The translations under genes were made by a program, and so were the position numbers. Positions 1 to 5,132 of a stretch of DNA of 6,367 bases are shown here, piece by piece. The first letter of the stretch is position 1. Each line of letters starts with the position of its first letter. The stretch is from Phycisphaerae bacterium (GTDB lineage Bacteria; Planctomycetota; Phycisphaerae; UBA1845; UTPLA1). A model generated the notes under the pieces. It was not told the origin of the DNA. It worked only from the letters and a program-made list of their open reading frames with translations, and made no database searches. Location: contig JAJDEC010000542.1 of assembly GCA_029259995.1 (NCBI GenBank), forward strand, positions 1-6,367. The letters run 5' to 3'.

Positions 1-129
1 CTTAGAACGCTGGCCTTCCGCACGCGTGACGCATTATGGAATGCTATGCAGTCCGTCCTCAACCAGATTACGCCAGCCGACGCCGAAAACTGCTACAAAC
101 ATTGCGGATACACGCTACGCGTGACTTGA
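1..129 (+). CDS. IS630-family transposase, C-terminal fragment (cut by window start)
   Basis: The reading frame is open from base 1 to a TGA at 127-129 and gives 42 residues. The stretch RTRDALWNAMQSVLNQITP, followed by ADAENCYKHCGY, matches the usual end of IS630/Tc1-mariner-type DDE transposases. In these the C-terminal tail carries an ITP-(S/E)DA-x-x-(W/C)-(F/Y)-x-HCGY signature shortly before the stop. The catalytic DDE residues would lie upstream, outside the window. It is the only convincing plus-strand gene here and converges on the minus-strand gene at 93-344, overlapping its last 37 bases. The family call comes from remembered signature wording, not a search. Whether the whole transposase is intact cannot be told. 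Confidence 0.8.
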   Translation, partial: LRTLAFRTRDALWNAMQSVLNQITPADAENCYKHCGYTLRVT

Positions 130-139
130 GACTGCTCTA
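1..139 (+). mobile_element. Right end of an IS630-like insertion sequence (boundary inferred)
   Basis: The transposase stop (127-129) is followed ten bases later by CTAG at 137-140. IS630-group elements transpose into TA, and IS630 itself prefers CTAG, duplicating the TA. The element may therefore end at 137 with TA 138-139 as target. The matching left inverted repeat lies outside the window, so this boundary is an inference. Confidence 0.4.
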
Positions 140-344
140 GCTCGAAAATCTCATCCTCTGTTGCATTCCGGTGTTGAAGTCGGATACCGGCGCGCATGAA
201 TTCGCACGAAAGCCCAAAGAGCTCGATTCCAGCCTCGATCCGCTCGCTGATCGTCTGTTGCCGCGCAGTCTCAGCAGCCTCCAACAGCATGTCGTTGGCG
301 TCGACGTTTGGGATCTCAGAATGCGTGGAATTGTCGCAAATCAC
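93..344 (-). CDS. Small hypothetical protein, C-terminus probably replaced by IS630 sequence
   Basis: This is an 83-residue protein from a GTG at 344-342; an alternative ATG lies at 290-288 (residue 19). The middle, around residues 33-60, reads like a conserved helical core: ERIEAGIELFGLSCEFMRAG followed by IRLQHRNATEDEI. Small single-domain proteins of this style (ERL-x-AG-x-L...RAGIR...HP-x-A-(T/S)-E-E-E-I) are familiar to me as unnamed bacterial proteins, but I know no function. After residue 70 the codons run through the CTAG at 137-140 into the IS630 transposase tail. The last 14 or so residues are then antisense transposase sequence and the native C-terminus is probably lost. No clear Shine-Dalgarno precedes either start. 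Codons before the junction look genuine, with no stop in 207 bases. Confidence 0.55.
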   Translation of the reverse strand: MICDNSTHSEIPNVDANDMLLEAAETARQQTISERIEAGIELFGLSCEFMRAGIRLQHRNATEDEIFELEQSQVTRSVYPQCL

Positions 345-351
345 GGAGTGG

Positions 352-380
352 ATTATACCAGCGTCAGTTTCGAATGACCC
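352..380 (-). promoter_or_regulatory. Possible sigma70-type promoter for the 344 gene
   Basis: Read on the minus strand, TATAAT sits at 357-352 and is preceded by TGG, giving an extended -10 (TGGTATAAT). The -35 at 380-375 (GGGTCA, 17-base spacer) is weak. Transcription would start near base 345, directly at the GTG at 344. Either the mRNA is leaderless or translation starts at the internal ATG at 290. Confidence 0.35.
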
Positions 381-422
381 CTGTTTTTCACGTCCGGGGC
401 TCAGCGTCCAGGTCCGTGGAGA

Positions 423-842
423 TTACTCTGGTGGATCGCCCCGGGCCGGTGTCTCCGAAATCACATCAACATTGATAGACTTACAAATGCCGTCCATCTC
501 AGATCCGCTATGAAAGCACACGCCGAAGCGTTGGCCGTCGAATTCGACCGGCCAGTTCTTAGACATTGCTTCAACCGAATCTGACGCCACAGGTCGCCAC
601 GCGTCTATCGTCTCGAGACCGGTGATCGCGCCGATAAAGTCGCACGACAGGAACGCGACGTCGTCGAGCACCACCTTCAGTCGTCGTCCATCCCACGGCG
701 CGTAGCCGGCCTCCGGATCGCAATCAACAATCATTGTCAAACGCCGACCGTCGCCGTTCGCATCCCGCGGTGCATATTCAATCGACCACACAACAGCATC
801 GTGCAGACAATACAGTCGTTCGAATTCTTCGAGTTTGGTCAT
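423..842 (-). CDS. Hypothetical protein of 139 residues, directly downstream of thiC
   Basis: I do not recognise a named family. From the ATG at 842-840 the protein has 139 residues; a TTG three codons upstream (851) is a possible alternative. Neither start has a good ribosome binding site. It begins MTKLEEFERLYCLHDAVVWS and has alternating hydrophobic strands (LTMIVDCD, LKVVLDDVAFLSCDF, FGVCFHSG), suggesting a small mainly beta protein. The early HD-A-x-(V/L) motif followed by beta strands is a pattern seen in many small unnamed bacterial proteins, some annotated as immunity-like, but that is only a resemblance. No signal peptide or membrane segment is seen. It starts 41 bases after the thiC stop on the same strand with no terminator between, so it may be read from thiC transcripts. 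Nothing in it suggests a thiamine role. Confidence 0.65.
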   Translation of the reverse strand: MTKLEEFERLYCLHDAVVWSIEYAPRDANGDGRRLTMIVDCDPEAGYAPWDGRRLKVVLDDVAFLSCDFIGAITGLETIDAWRPVASDSVEAMSKNWPVEFDGQRFGVCFHSGSEMDGICKSINVDVISETPARGDPPE

Positions 843-883
843 AGTGCACAATACCGACTGCTATGGATGACGACTCCCCGCCC

Positions 884-2719
884 CTACTTCATCCCAATCT
901 GCACATACTCCCGCTGCACCTGCTCCGCCTTGTCCGCATCTGCGACATCACTGTGGCAGTCCAGCTTTGCCCCCTTGTGCGCCAGCATCCGAATCTGCTC
1001 GGGCGTCAGATCCTCCGGCTTCACTTCCAGCCCCTCGGCCGCCGCGCGCGTCGCCAGCAGTGAGCGCTGTTCCGGTGTCAGCCCCGGGCTCTTCGTCGCC
1101 TTACCTTCCGTCGTAAACCCGTCGGCTTTGCCGCTGGCCCAGTCCGTGATCTCCTTGCTGATGCGCATGCTGCACCAGTCGTGACCGCACATGGCGCAGA
1201 AGTCCGTATCCACATCCAGATCTTCATCGTGCAACGCGCGGGCGGTTTCGCCGTCGAACGCGATCTCGAACTGCTTCGGCCAGTTCAGCGCGGCGCGGGC
1301 CCGGCTCATGTCGTTGTCCCACTGGATCGCGCCGGGGATGTTTCGCGCCACGTCGCCCGCATGCGCCGCGATCTTGTAGGCGATGCAGCCTTCCTTCACG
1401 TCCTGCGCCTTGGGCAGGCCGACATGCTCCTTCGGGGTCACGTAGCAGAGCATCGCGGCCCCCGCTCGCGCAGCCTCTGTCGCGCCGATGCAGCTCGTGA
1501 TGTGGTCGTAGCCGGGGAATACATCCGTCACCAACGGTCCGAGTACATAGAACGGCGCATCATCGCAGACGCGCTGCTGGACCTGCATGTTCCAGGCGAT
1601 TTCGTGGATGGGCACGTGGCCGGGGCCTTCGACCATCACTTGCACGCCGGCTTCGCGGGCGCGCTGCGTGAGTTCGCCGAGGACTTCCAGCTCCGCGATC
1701 TGTGCCGCGTCGCCGGCGTCATTCAGACAGCCCGGTCGCACGCCGTCGCCGAGGGAGTACGTGACGTCGTACTGCCGCATGATCGCGCTGATGTCGTCGA
1801 AGAGTTCGTACATCGGGTTCTGCTTGTTGTGCGTGAGCATCCACTTGGCGAGCAATGAACCACCGCGCGAGACGAGGCCCGTGATGCGCTTCTTGATTAA
1901 GTGCAGGTTCTCCTTTAGCACGCCCGCGTGGATCGTGAAGTAATCGACGCCCTGCTTCGCCTGGTGCTCGACCATCTCCAGGATCATGTCGTAATTGAGA
2001 TCTTCGATCTTGCGACCGATGATCATGCTGTAGATGGGCACGGTCCCGATGGGGATCGTGCTGTTGTCGATGATGGCTTGTCGACATTCGTCGAGATTGC
2101 CGCCCGTGCTCAAATCCATCAGCGTGTCGGCGCCGAATTTCTGGGCCCATTTGAGCTTCTCGACTTCCTCGTGCGTACCGCTCGTGACGGGGCTGGCGCC
2201 GATATTGGCGTTGATCTTGGTGCTGACCATTCGGCCGATGCCCATGGCGTCGAGCCGCTTGGGCGATGCCTCGCCGCGGCAGTCGTCGGAATCGTTGATG
2301 ACCGCCGTCCGTTGCGTGACAGTCTGGTTCACCCACAAGGCGGCGTCGGGTCGATGACCGGGATGGCCGGTGGAATTTGTGATCTGAGATTTCAGATTTG
2401 AGATCTCAGATTTGGAATCTGCGATATGGCCGTCGCCGGAGCCGTTCGCACCAGGAGCGCCGTTGCCATTTGAGTTATGAGATTTGAAGTTTGAGATTTC
2501 AGATTTCAGATTTGAAATCTCCTGCTCGCGCTGCTTGAGCCATTCGGCGCTCGGCGCATTGCCGCCGCTGCCGGCGAGATGGCGGATATTCGCCGGGATG
2601 ACGAGGCGGCCTCGCGCGACTTCGTCGCGGATGAATGCGGGCGTGACGTTCTCACGCACGGCAACGCGGACCATTTCGGGCGTGATGATGCCTTTGCGGG
2701 CGGAATCGAGTTGTGTCAT
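884..2719 (-). CDS. thiC: Phosphomethylpyrimidine synthase ThiC, with a large N-terminal insertion
   Basis: ThiC is the radical-SAM enzyme that rearranges aminoimidazole ribotide into hydroxymethylpyrimidine phosphate, the pyrimidine half of thiamine, in the cytoplasm. The 611-residue product starts ARKGIITPEMVRVAVRENVT, with RDEVARGRLVIPANI at 31-45. It continues with TKINANIGASPVTSG, GADTLMDLSTGGNLDECR, IGTVPIYSMI, GVDYFTIHAGV, SRGGSLLAKW, SLGDGVRPG, EGPGHVP, PGYDHITSCIGA and AMLCYVTPKEHVGLP. The [4Fe-4S] motif CxxCxxxxC is C508, C511, C516 (CAMCGHDWC). The ATG at 2719 is chosen because GGAG lies seven bases upstream and homology begins there; the frame stays open to 2827 but that part is leader. 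Residues about 50-153 form an insertion between IPANIRHLAG and the LDAMGIGR segment, where ThiC usually has only a short link. About 95 residues follow the cluster motif, somewhat longer than in Bacillus-type ThiC as I recall it. A TPP riboswitch lies upstream. Confidence 0.97.
   Translation of the reverse strand: MTQLDSARKGIITPEMVRVAVRENVTPAFIRDEVARGRLVIPANIRHLAGSGGNAPSAEWLKQREQEISNLKSEISNFKSHNSNGNGAPGANGSGDGHIADSKSEISNLKSQITNSTGHPGHRPDAALWVNQTVTQRTAVINDSDDCRGEASPKRLDAMGIGRMVSTKINANIGASPVTSGTHEEVEKLKWAQKFGADTLMDLSTGGNLDECRQAIIDNSTIPIGTVPIYSMIIGRKIEDLNYDMILEMVEHQAKQGVDYFTIHAGVLKENLHLIKKRITGLVSRGGSLLAKWMLTHNKQNPMYELFDDISAIMRQYDVTYSLGDGVRPGCLNDAGDAAQIAELEVLGELTQRAREAGVQVMVEGPGHVPIHEIAWNMQVQQRVCDDAPFYVLGPLVTDVFPGYDHITSCIGATEAARAGAAMLCYVTPKEHVGLPKAQDVKEGCIAYKIAAHAGDVARNIPGAIQWDNDMSRARAALNWPKQFEIAFDGETARALHDEDLDVDTDFCAMCGHDWCSMRISKEITDWASGKADGFTTEGKATKSPGLTPEQRSLLATRAAAEGLEVKPEDLTPEQIRMLAHKGAKLDCHSDVADADKAEQVQREYVQIGMK
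2374..2521 (-). repeat. Two AAATCTGA-type low-complexity palindromic repeat blocks inside thiC
   Basis: Block A (about 2374-2422) and block B (about 2469-2521) share the 15-mer TGAGATTTCAGATTT at 2385-2399 and 2492-2506, and a second near-identical 15-mer at 2392-2406 and 2506-2520 (14 of 15). Each holds inverted repeats: TGAGATCTCA at 2399-2408 is a perfect palindrome, and 2501-2508 pairs with 2513-2520 around a 4-base loop. On the coding strand both are read in the same frame, giving QEISNLKSEISNFKS and SKSEISNLKSQITNS, separated by a Gly/Asn/Ser-rich linker (residues 81-101). AT-rich repeats of this kind are, to my knowledge, dispersed in some planctomycete and related genomes; that is recollection, not a search. 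Confidence 0.8.
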
Positions 2720-2910
2720 ATCATGGCTCCAGTAGGGTCCGCTGTGCGGACCAGTAATGACAGAATCTGGGAATCGCGCGCCATGTCGGCACTGCTCACA
2801 GAGCAGTGGCACCCGACGATGGCGCATTGCCGGGTGCCATGCTTGCCCTCATAGGCAAGCATGCAGGCAGCGAGCAGCGCCGACGTTAGAGAAGGAACAA
2901 TAATCGACAT
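2716..2910 (-). CDS. Possible 64-codon leader ORF between the riboswitch and thiC
   Basis: The ORF starts with ATG at 2910-2908, two bases after the end of the predicted riboswitch P1 stem. AGGGA from the conserved aptamer 3' end sits seven bases before it as a possible Shine-Dalgarno. It ends with TGA at 2718-2716, overlapping the thiC ATG as ATGA, an arrangement typical of translational coupling. The product begins with a hydrophobic run (IIVPSLTSALLAACMLAY) containing a lipobox-like LAAC, but there is no basic n-region. The second half (GKHGTRQCAIVGCHCSVSS) is encoded by the palindrome cluster at 2790-2863 and looks like read-through of a repeat rather than an evolved protein. I do not recognise it. 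It may be a real coupling leader or chance. Confidence 0.3.
   Translation of the reverse strand: MSIIVPSLTSALLAACMLAYEGKHGTRQCAIVGCHCSVSSADMARDSQILSLLVRTADPTGAMI
2727..2730 (-). promoter_or_regulatory. Ribosome binding site of thiC (GGAG)
   Basis: GGAG on the minus strand, seven bases before the ATG at 2719. It fixes the thiC start against the longer open frame that reaches 2827, and against the out-of-frame ATG at 2724. Confidence 0.75.
2790..2863. repeat. Cluster of three abutting palindromes in the thiC leader
   Basis: Three perfect stem-loops follow each other almost without a gap. They are CACTGCTC/GAGCAGTG (2790-2797 with 2801-2808, loop 3), GGCACCCG/CGGGTGCC (2808-2815 with 2831-2838, loop 15), and CATGCTTGCC/GGCAAGCATG (2838-2847 with 2854-2863, loop 6). 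No T-run follows on either strand, so they are not ordinary intrinsic terminators. The layout resembles a REP-like dispersed palindromic element, or a structured expression platform for the upstream riboswitch. The stems are seen directly; the role is inferred. Confidence 0.75.
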
Positions 2911-2911
2911 G

Positions 2912-3054
2912 ATCGCATCCCTACGCAGCCGACGATTCTCCCCGGCACATTTGTGCCGCGAGAGCGCCGTCCGACGCTGATCAGGTTCAAAGGGTCCCGG
3001 CAGCCGATCGCGCTGCCCATCTCATGCCCGCCGCGGCGGACCACCCCTGCTGAT
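2912..3054 (-). ncRNA. TPP riboswitch (THI element) controlling thiC
   Basis: The minus strand carries the conserved TPP aptamer blocks in order. A GGGGT 5' strand follows P1 (ATCAGCA at 3054-3048 against TGCGAT at 2917-2912). Next come a GC-rich P3 hairpin, TGAGAT at 3024-3019 (the pyrimidine-binding bulge), and a P3a hairpin GGCAGC/GCTGCC. These are followed by ACCCTTTGAACCTGATC at 2995-2979 and GCGTAGGGA at 2926-2918. TPP binding normally lowers expression of thiamine genes, and the gene downstream is thiC. The P4/P5 arm is unusually long: between CAGC and GCTG about 45 bases fold into an added hairpin tipped by GGCAC-AAAT-GTGCC (2957-2944). The output could be translational, by hiding AGGGA, or involve the downstream palindromes; no T-run terminator is seen. 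Confidence 0.95.
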
Positions 3055-3062
3055 TGATAGGA

Positions 3063-3092
3063 ATCATATCGCGCGCATACAAGCTTCGCCAA
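3063..3092 (-). promoter_or_regulatory. Likely promoter of the riboswitch-thiC transcript
   Basis: TTGGCG (3092-3087) and TATGAT (3068-3063), 18 bases apart, resemble a sigma70-type promoter (4 of 6 and 5 of 6 matches). Transcription would start near 3056, immediately before the P1 stem of the TPP riboswitch, which supports the call. The remaining 3093-3171 stretch holds nothing else convincing. Confidence 0.6.
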
Positions 3093-3171
3093 TGGGCTCT
3101 TGCACGCGACTGGCGGCGGTCGCGACACACTTTGCCGACAGTTGCGACGTTGTGCACGCAGCGGCGATCGC

Positions 3172-4131
3172 CTAGATCGGCGTTGCTGTCGCCTTCTCGA
3201 AGAGTTGATTCGCCAAATCCGTCGGAAATCCCGCTTGTTCAACCAACTGCCGCCCTTCCGTCGGAATCGCGTCTTCGCCGTAGAATGCGCCAGCGAGTTG
3301 GCCGTAAACAGCACCCGTCGTATCGGCATCGTCGCCCAGGTTGACGGCAGCAAGTGCGCCGGATTCAAACGAGTCCGTCGTGTGAAACGCCCACAACGCC
3401 GCTTCGAGTGATTTGACGACGAAACCCGCCCCTTTGATTTCCGGCGGTTGCTTCCTCTTGTACGAACCGGCGCGTATGGACTCGATCTTGCTGGCAAGAG
3501 TCCCCACCGGCATTCGGCCATTCGTGATATCGAATTCAGGCGCAAGAAGTGAATGCTTCGCCAGGCCCCGCAAGGCGCCGACTGTGATGTTGCTCAGGAG
3601 TCGGCACGCGTCAATGGCGAATGCGTTGCCGTGCGTCGTTCGTGAACTGTCGACGGCCCGCTCCTGAAGCTGATCAAGCCGCAATGCGTAAAACATGGGA
3701 ATCGGACAAAGGCGCATGATGGAGCCGTTCCCTGCCGACAATTCATGTGCGTCTCCGGAAAACGGATTGCCTTCGACTTCGAATTGGCGAAGCGCATTCA
3801 ACGTCGTGTTCCCGATATCGAAGCAAACGCCCGTGCTGCTGCGATGGCCTTCGCGATACCAACGCACGTAGCGCTGCATCTGATCCGCTGCATCGAAGCC
3901 GTTTCGCTCGACCAGGCTTTCGGCGAGACAGATCGCCATCGACGTGTCGTCCGTCCATTGGCCGGGCTTCAAACCGAATGGACCACCGCCGACGATCGTG
4001 TGGATCGGCTCGAATGTTCCCGGCGACTTGAACTCAAGCGTCGTGCCGAGGGCGTCGCAAACGGCGAGACCTAGCCAGGCGCCGCGGAATTTCTCAAGCG
4101 ACAGGTCATTCGCGTCGAATACCTTCGTCAT
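3172..4131 (-). CDS. ADP-ribosylglycohydrolase family protein (DraG/ARH-like)
   Basis: This 319-residue protein has the full layout of the ADP-ribosylglycohydrolase family (PF03747), whose members use a two-metal (Mg or Mn) site to remove ADP-ribose from proteins or other molecules. Visible motifs are GAWLGLAVCDALGTTLEF at 17-34 (family GxxxGDAxG, with Cys25 where Gly is usual), QWTDDTSMA at 58-66 with metal ligands D61 and D62, GNGSIMRLCPIP in the middle, and NLGDDADTTGAVYGQLAGA near the C-terminus with D268, D270 and T271. All expected metal ligands are present and the length is normal, so it is probably active. The substrate cannot be told from sequence. ATG 4131 is preceded by GAAGG at moderate spacing. 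It starts 28 bases after the 4160 gene on the same strand, suggesting co-transcription. No signal peptide is seen. Confidence 0.93.
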   Translation of the reverse strand: MTKVFDANDLSLEKFRGAWLGLAVCDALGTTLEFKSPGTFEPIHTIVGGGPFGLKPGQWTDDTSMAICLAESLVERNGFDAADQMQRYVRWYREGHRSSTGVCFDIGNTTLNALRQFEVEGNPFSGDAHELSAGNGSIMRLCPIPMFYALRLDQLQERAVDSSRTTHGNAFAIDACRLLSNITVGALRGLAKHSLLAPEFDITNGRMPVGTLASKIESIRAGSYKRKQPPEIKGAGFVVKSLEAALWAFHTTDSFESGALAAVNLGDDADTTGAVYGQLAGAFYGEDAIPTEGRQLVEQAGFPTDLANQLFEKATATPI

Positions 4132-4159
4132 GTCGGATTGCCTTCCATCGGTGCGTGTT

Positions 4160-4600
4160 TCATTCCGGGGCTCGCCAAGGCCACGGGTTGTCGAGTTGAA
4201 TCATGCGCGGATCGAGCACGACCGGGTTCGCGGTCTCGAACCGATCGTGCGTCGCCCAGAACGGGCAAACCGAGCAAACCTCACCCCGCGGGTAATCCGG
4301 TCCCTCTTCATGCGGGCAACCCATCACGCCGAGTGAGAACACGACTCTGTCAGGTCGCCATCGGTCGACAAAGGCGGCGAGTTCTTCCCGAAATTTCAAG
4401 CTCGTGGTGAGCCCCGTCGCGACCCATTTCCTCATCTCTATTTGAGCCCCGCCTGGTACGCCGTAATAGGCGGCGACAACTTTGGTGACGGTCTTGTCGT
4501 CCGGACCATATTGAACGATGGTCACAATGGACCCGCGCCGGACAGGGCGGCGCGGTCCGCGGCGTGCGGATTCACGTTTGCGTTTGTCGCGCCGACTCAC
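4160..4600 (-). CDS. Conserved hypothetical protein with a Cys/His cluster (CPHEEG...CxxCPFW)
   Basis: This 146-residue protein starts at GTG 4600-4598. The start is fixed by an AGGAGG eight bases upstream; the nearer ATG in that spacer hits a stop after three codons. Residues 1-23 are very basic (11 Arg/Lys), then VTIVQYGPDDKTVTKVVAAY looks like an alpha/beta start. A second conserved-looking block follows, DRVVFSLGVMGCPHEEG, with DYPRGEVCSVCPFW right after it. C95, H97, C109 and C112 could bind zinc or another metal; this is inferred from spacing only. I recall similar proteins annotated as hypothetical in planctomycetes, with no known function. The basic tail might contact nucleic acid or ribosomes. 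It lies 28 bases upstream of the ADP-ribosylglycohydrolase gene and 54 bases downstream of the cupin gene, all on one strand. Confidence 0.82.
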   Translation of the reverse strand: MSRRDKRKRESARRGPRRPVRRGSIVTIVQYGPDDKTVTKVVAAYYGVPGGAQIEMRKWVATGLTTSLKFREELAAFVDRWRPDRVVFSLGVMGCPHEEGPDYPRGEVCSVCPFWATHDRFETANPVVLDPRMIQLDNPWPWRAPE

Positions 4601-4608
4601 CGTGGCAT

Positions 4609-4614
4609 CCTCCT
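4609..4614 (-). promoter_or_regulatory. Consensus ribosome binding site AGGAGG of the 4600 gene
   Basis: A perfect anti-16S sequence lies eight bases before GTG 4600. It is the strongest Shine-Dalgarno in the window and decides a non-ATG start. Confidence 0.85.
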
Positions 4615-4654
4615 ATCCGTCGTTTTGGAGCGTTGTGGGACGACGATTTGTGCG

Positions 4655-5017
4655 CTAGATCCGCTCCGGTGTGTGCACAGTCCGCTCATTTGTCAAATTG
4701 CCGGTATTCAGTGTCCCCTTCGGCTCGAACAGCATGATGTGAACTTCCTCATCGGCGATCGGCATATGCTCGACGCCGTGCGGGATGATCACGAACTCCC
4801 CCTCGTTCACGATCAACTCGCGATCCCGCAGGTTCATGCGCAATCGCCCCTTGATGACGAGAAACATCTCGTCCGCATGTTCGTGCGATTGCCAGACGAA
4901 TTCGCCCTTGATATTCGCGAGCTTGATCTCGCAATCGTTGACCTGGCCGACGATTTTTGGGGACCAGTGGTCGGTGAATTGGGCGAGTTTCTCAGCAATG
5001 TTGATTACGGCAGACAA
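4655..5017 (-). CDS. Small cupin-domain protein
   Basis: This 120-residue single-domain cupin (Cupin_2 type) is a small beta-barrel metal protein of the mannose-6-phosphate-isomerase-like group, function unknown. Cupin motif 1 is SHEHADEMFLVIKGRLRM at 44-61, with likely metal ligands H45, H47 and E50. Motif 2 is EGEFVIIPHGVEHMPIAD at 72-89, with H84. The N-terminus MSAVINIAEKLAQFTDHWSP and the tail LFEPKGTLNTGNLTNERTV look complete for this family. The start is taken as TTG 5017-5015: no ATG exists between it and the in-frame TGA at 5047-5045, and family members start at about this residue. No strong Shine-Dalgarno precedes it. A decayed second copy of the 3' half lies at 6015-6175. The substrate is unknown. 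Confidence 0.9.
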   Translation of the reverse strand: MSAVINIAEKLAQFTDHWSPKIVGQVNDCEIKLANIKGEFVWQSHEHADEMFLVIKGRLRMNLRDRELIVNEGEFVIIPHGVEHMPIADEEVHIMLFEPKGTLNTGNLTNERTVHTPERI

Positions 5018-5132
5018 CGTAGGTTTCCGATCATTCTCTTGAGCTCAGGTATTCGACTCTTGCGTTCAGCAACATGCACTCGAATCAATTGACTCCCCCT
5101 GTGTTTTGACCATGGCAGTCCTCTATCTGTAC

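Noticed and set aside
1181..1858. 225-residue plus-strand open frame, and similar long frames at 801-1184 and 1928-2401
   Set aside because: They are antisense to thiC, whose protein is unmistakable. High GC at third positions leaves the opposite strand open, and the translations match no family I know.
1719..2336. 205-residue minus-strand frame
   Set aside because: It is an out-of-frame shadow of thiC with Arg/His/Gln-rich translation.
2374..2521. Repeat blocks in thiC as a CRISPR array
   Set aside because: There are only two imperfect low-complexity blocks, with palindromes inside and no regular spacers, and they are translated as part of ThiC.
2720..2827. 36-residue upstream extension of the thiC frame
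   Set aside because: It runs through the palindrome cluster and leader. Family homology and the GGAG site both fix the start at 2719.
3105..3124. Hairpin CGCGAC/GTCGCG as a terminator after the ADP-ribosylglycohydrolase gene
   Set aside because: It has a six-base-pair stem with an eight-base loop and no T-run on the minus strand. It may be chance in GC-rich DNA.
2886..3545. 219-residue minus-strand frame
   Set aside because: It crosses the TPP riboswitch and overlaps the ADP-ribosylglycohydrolase gene out of frame, giving an Arg/Ser-rich translation.
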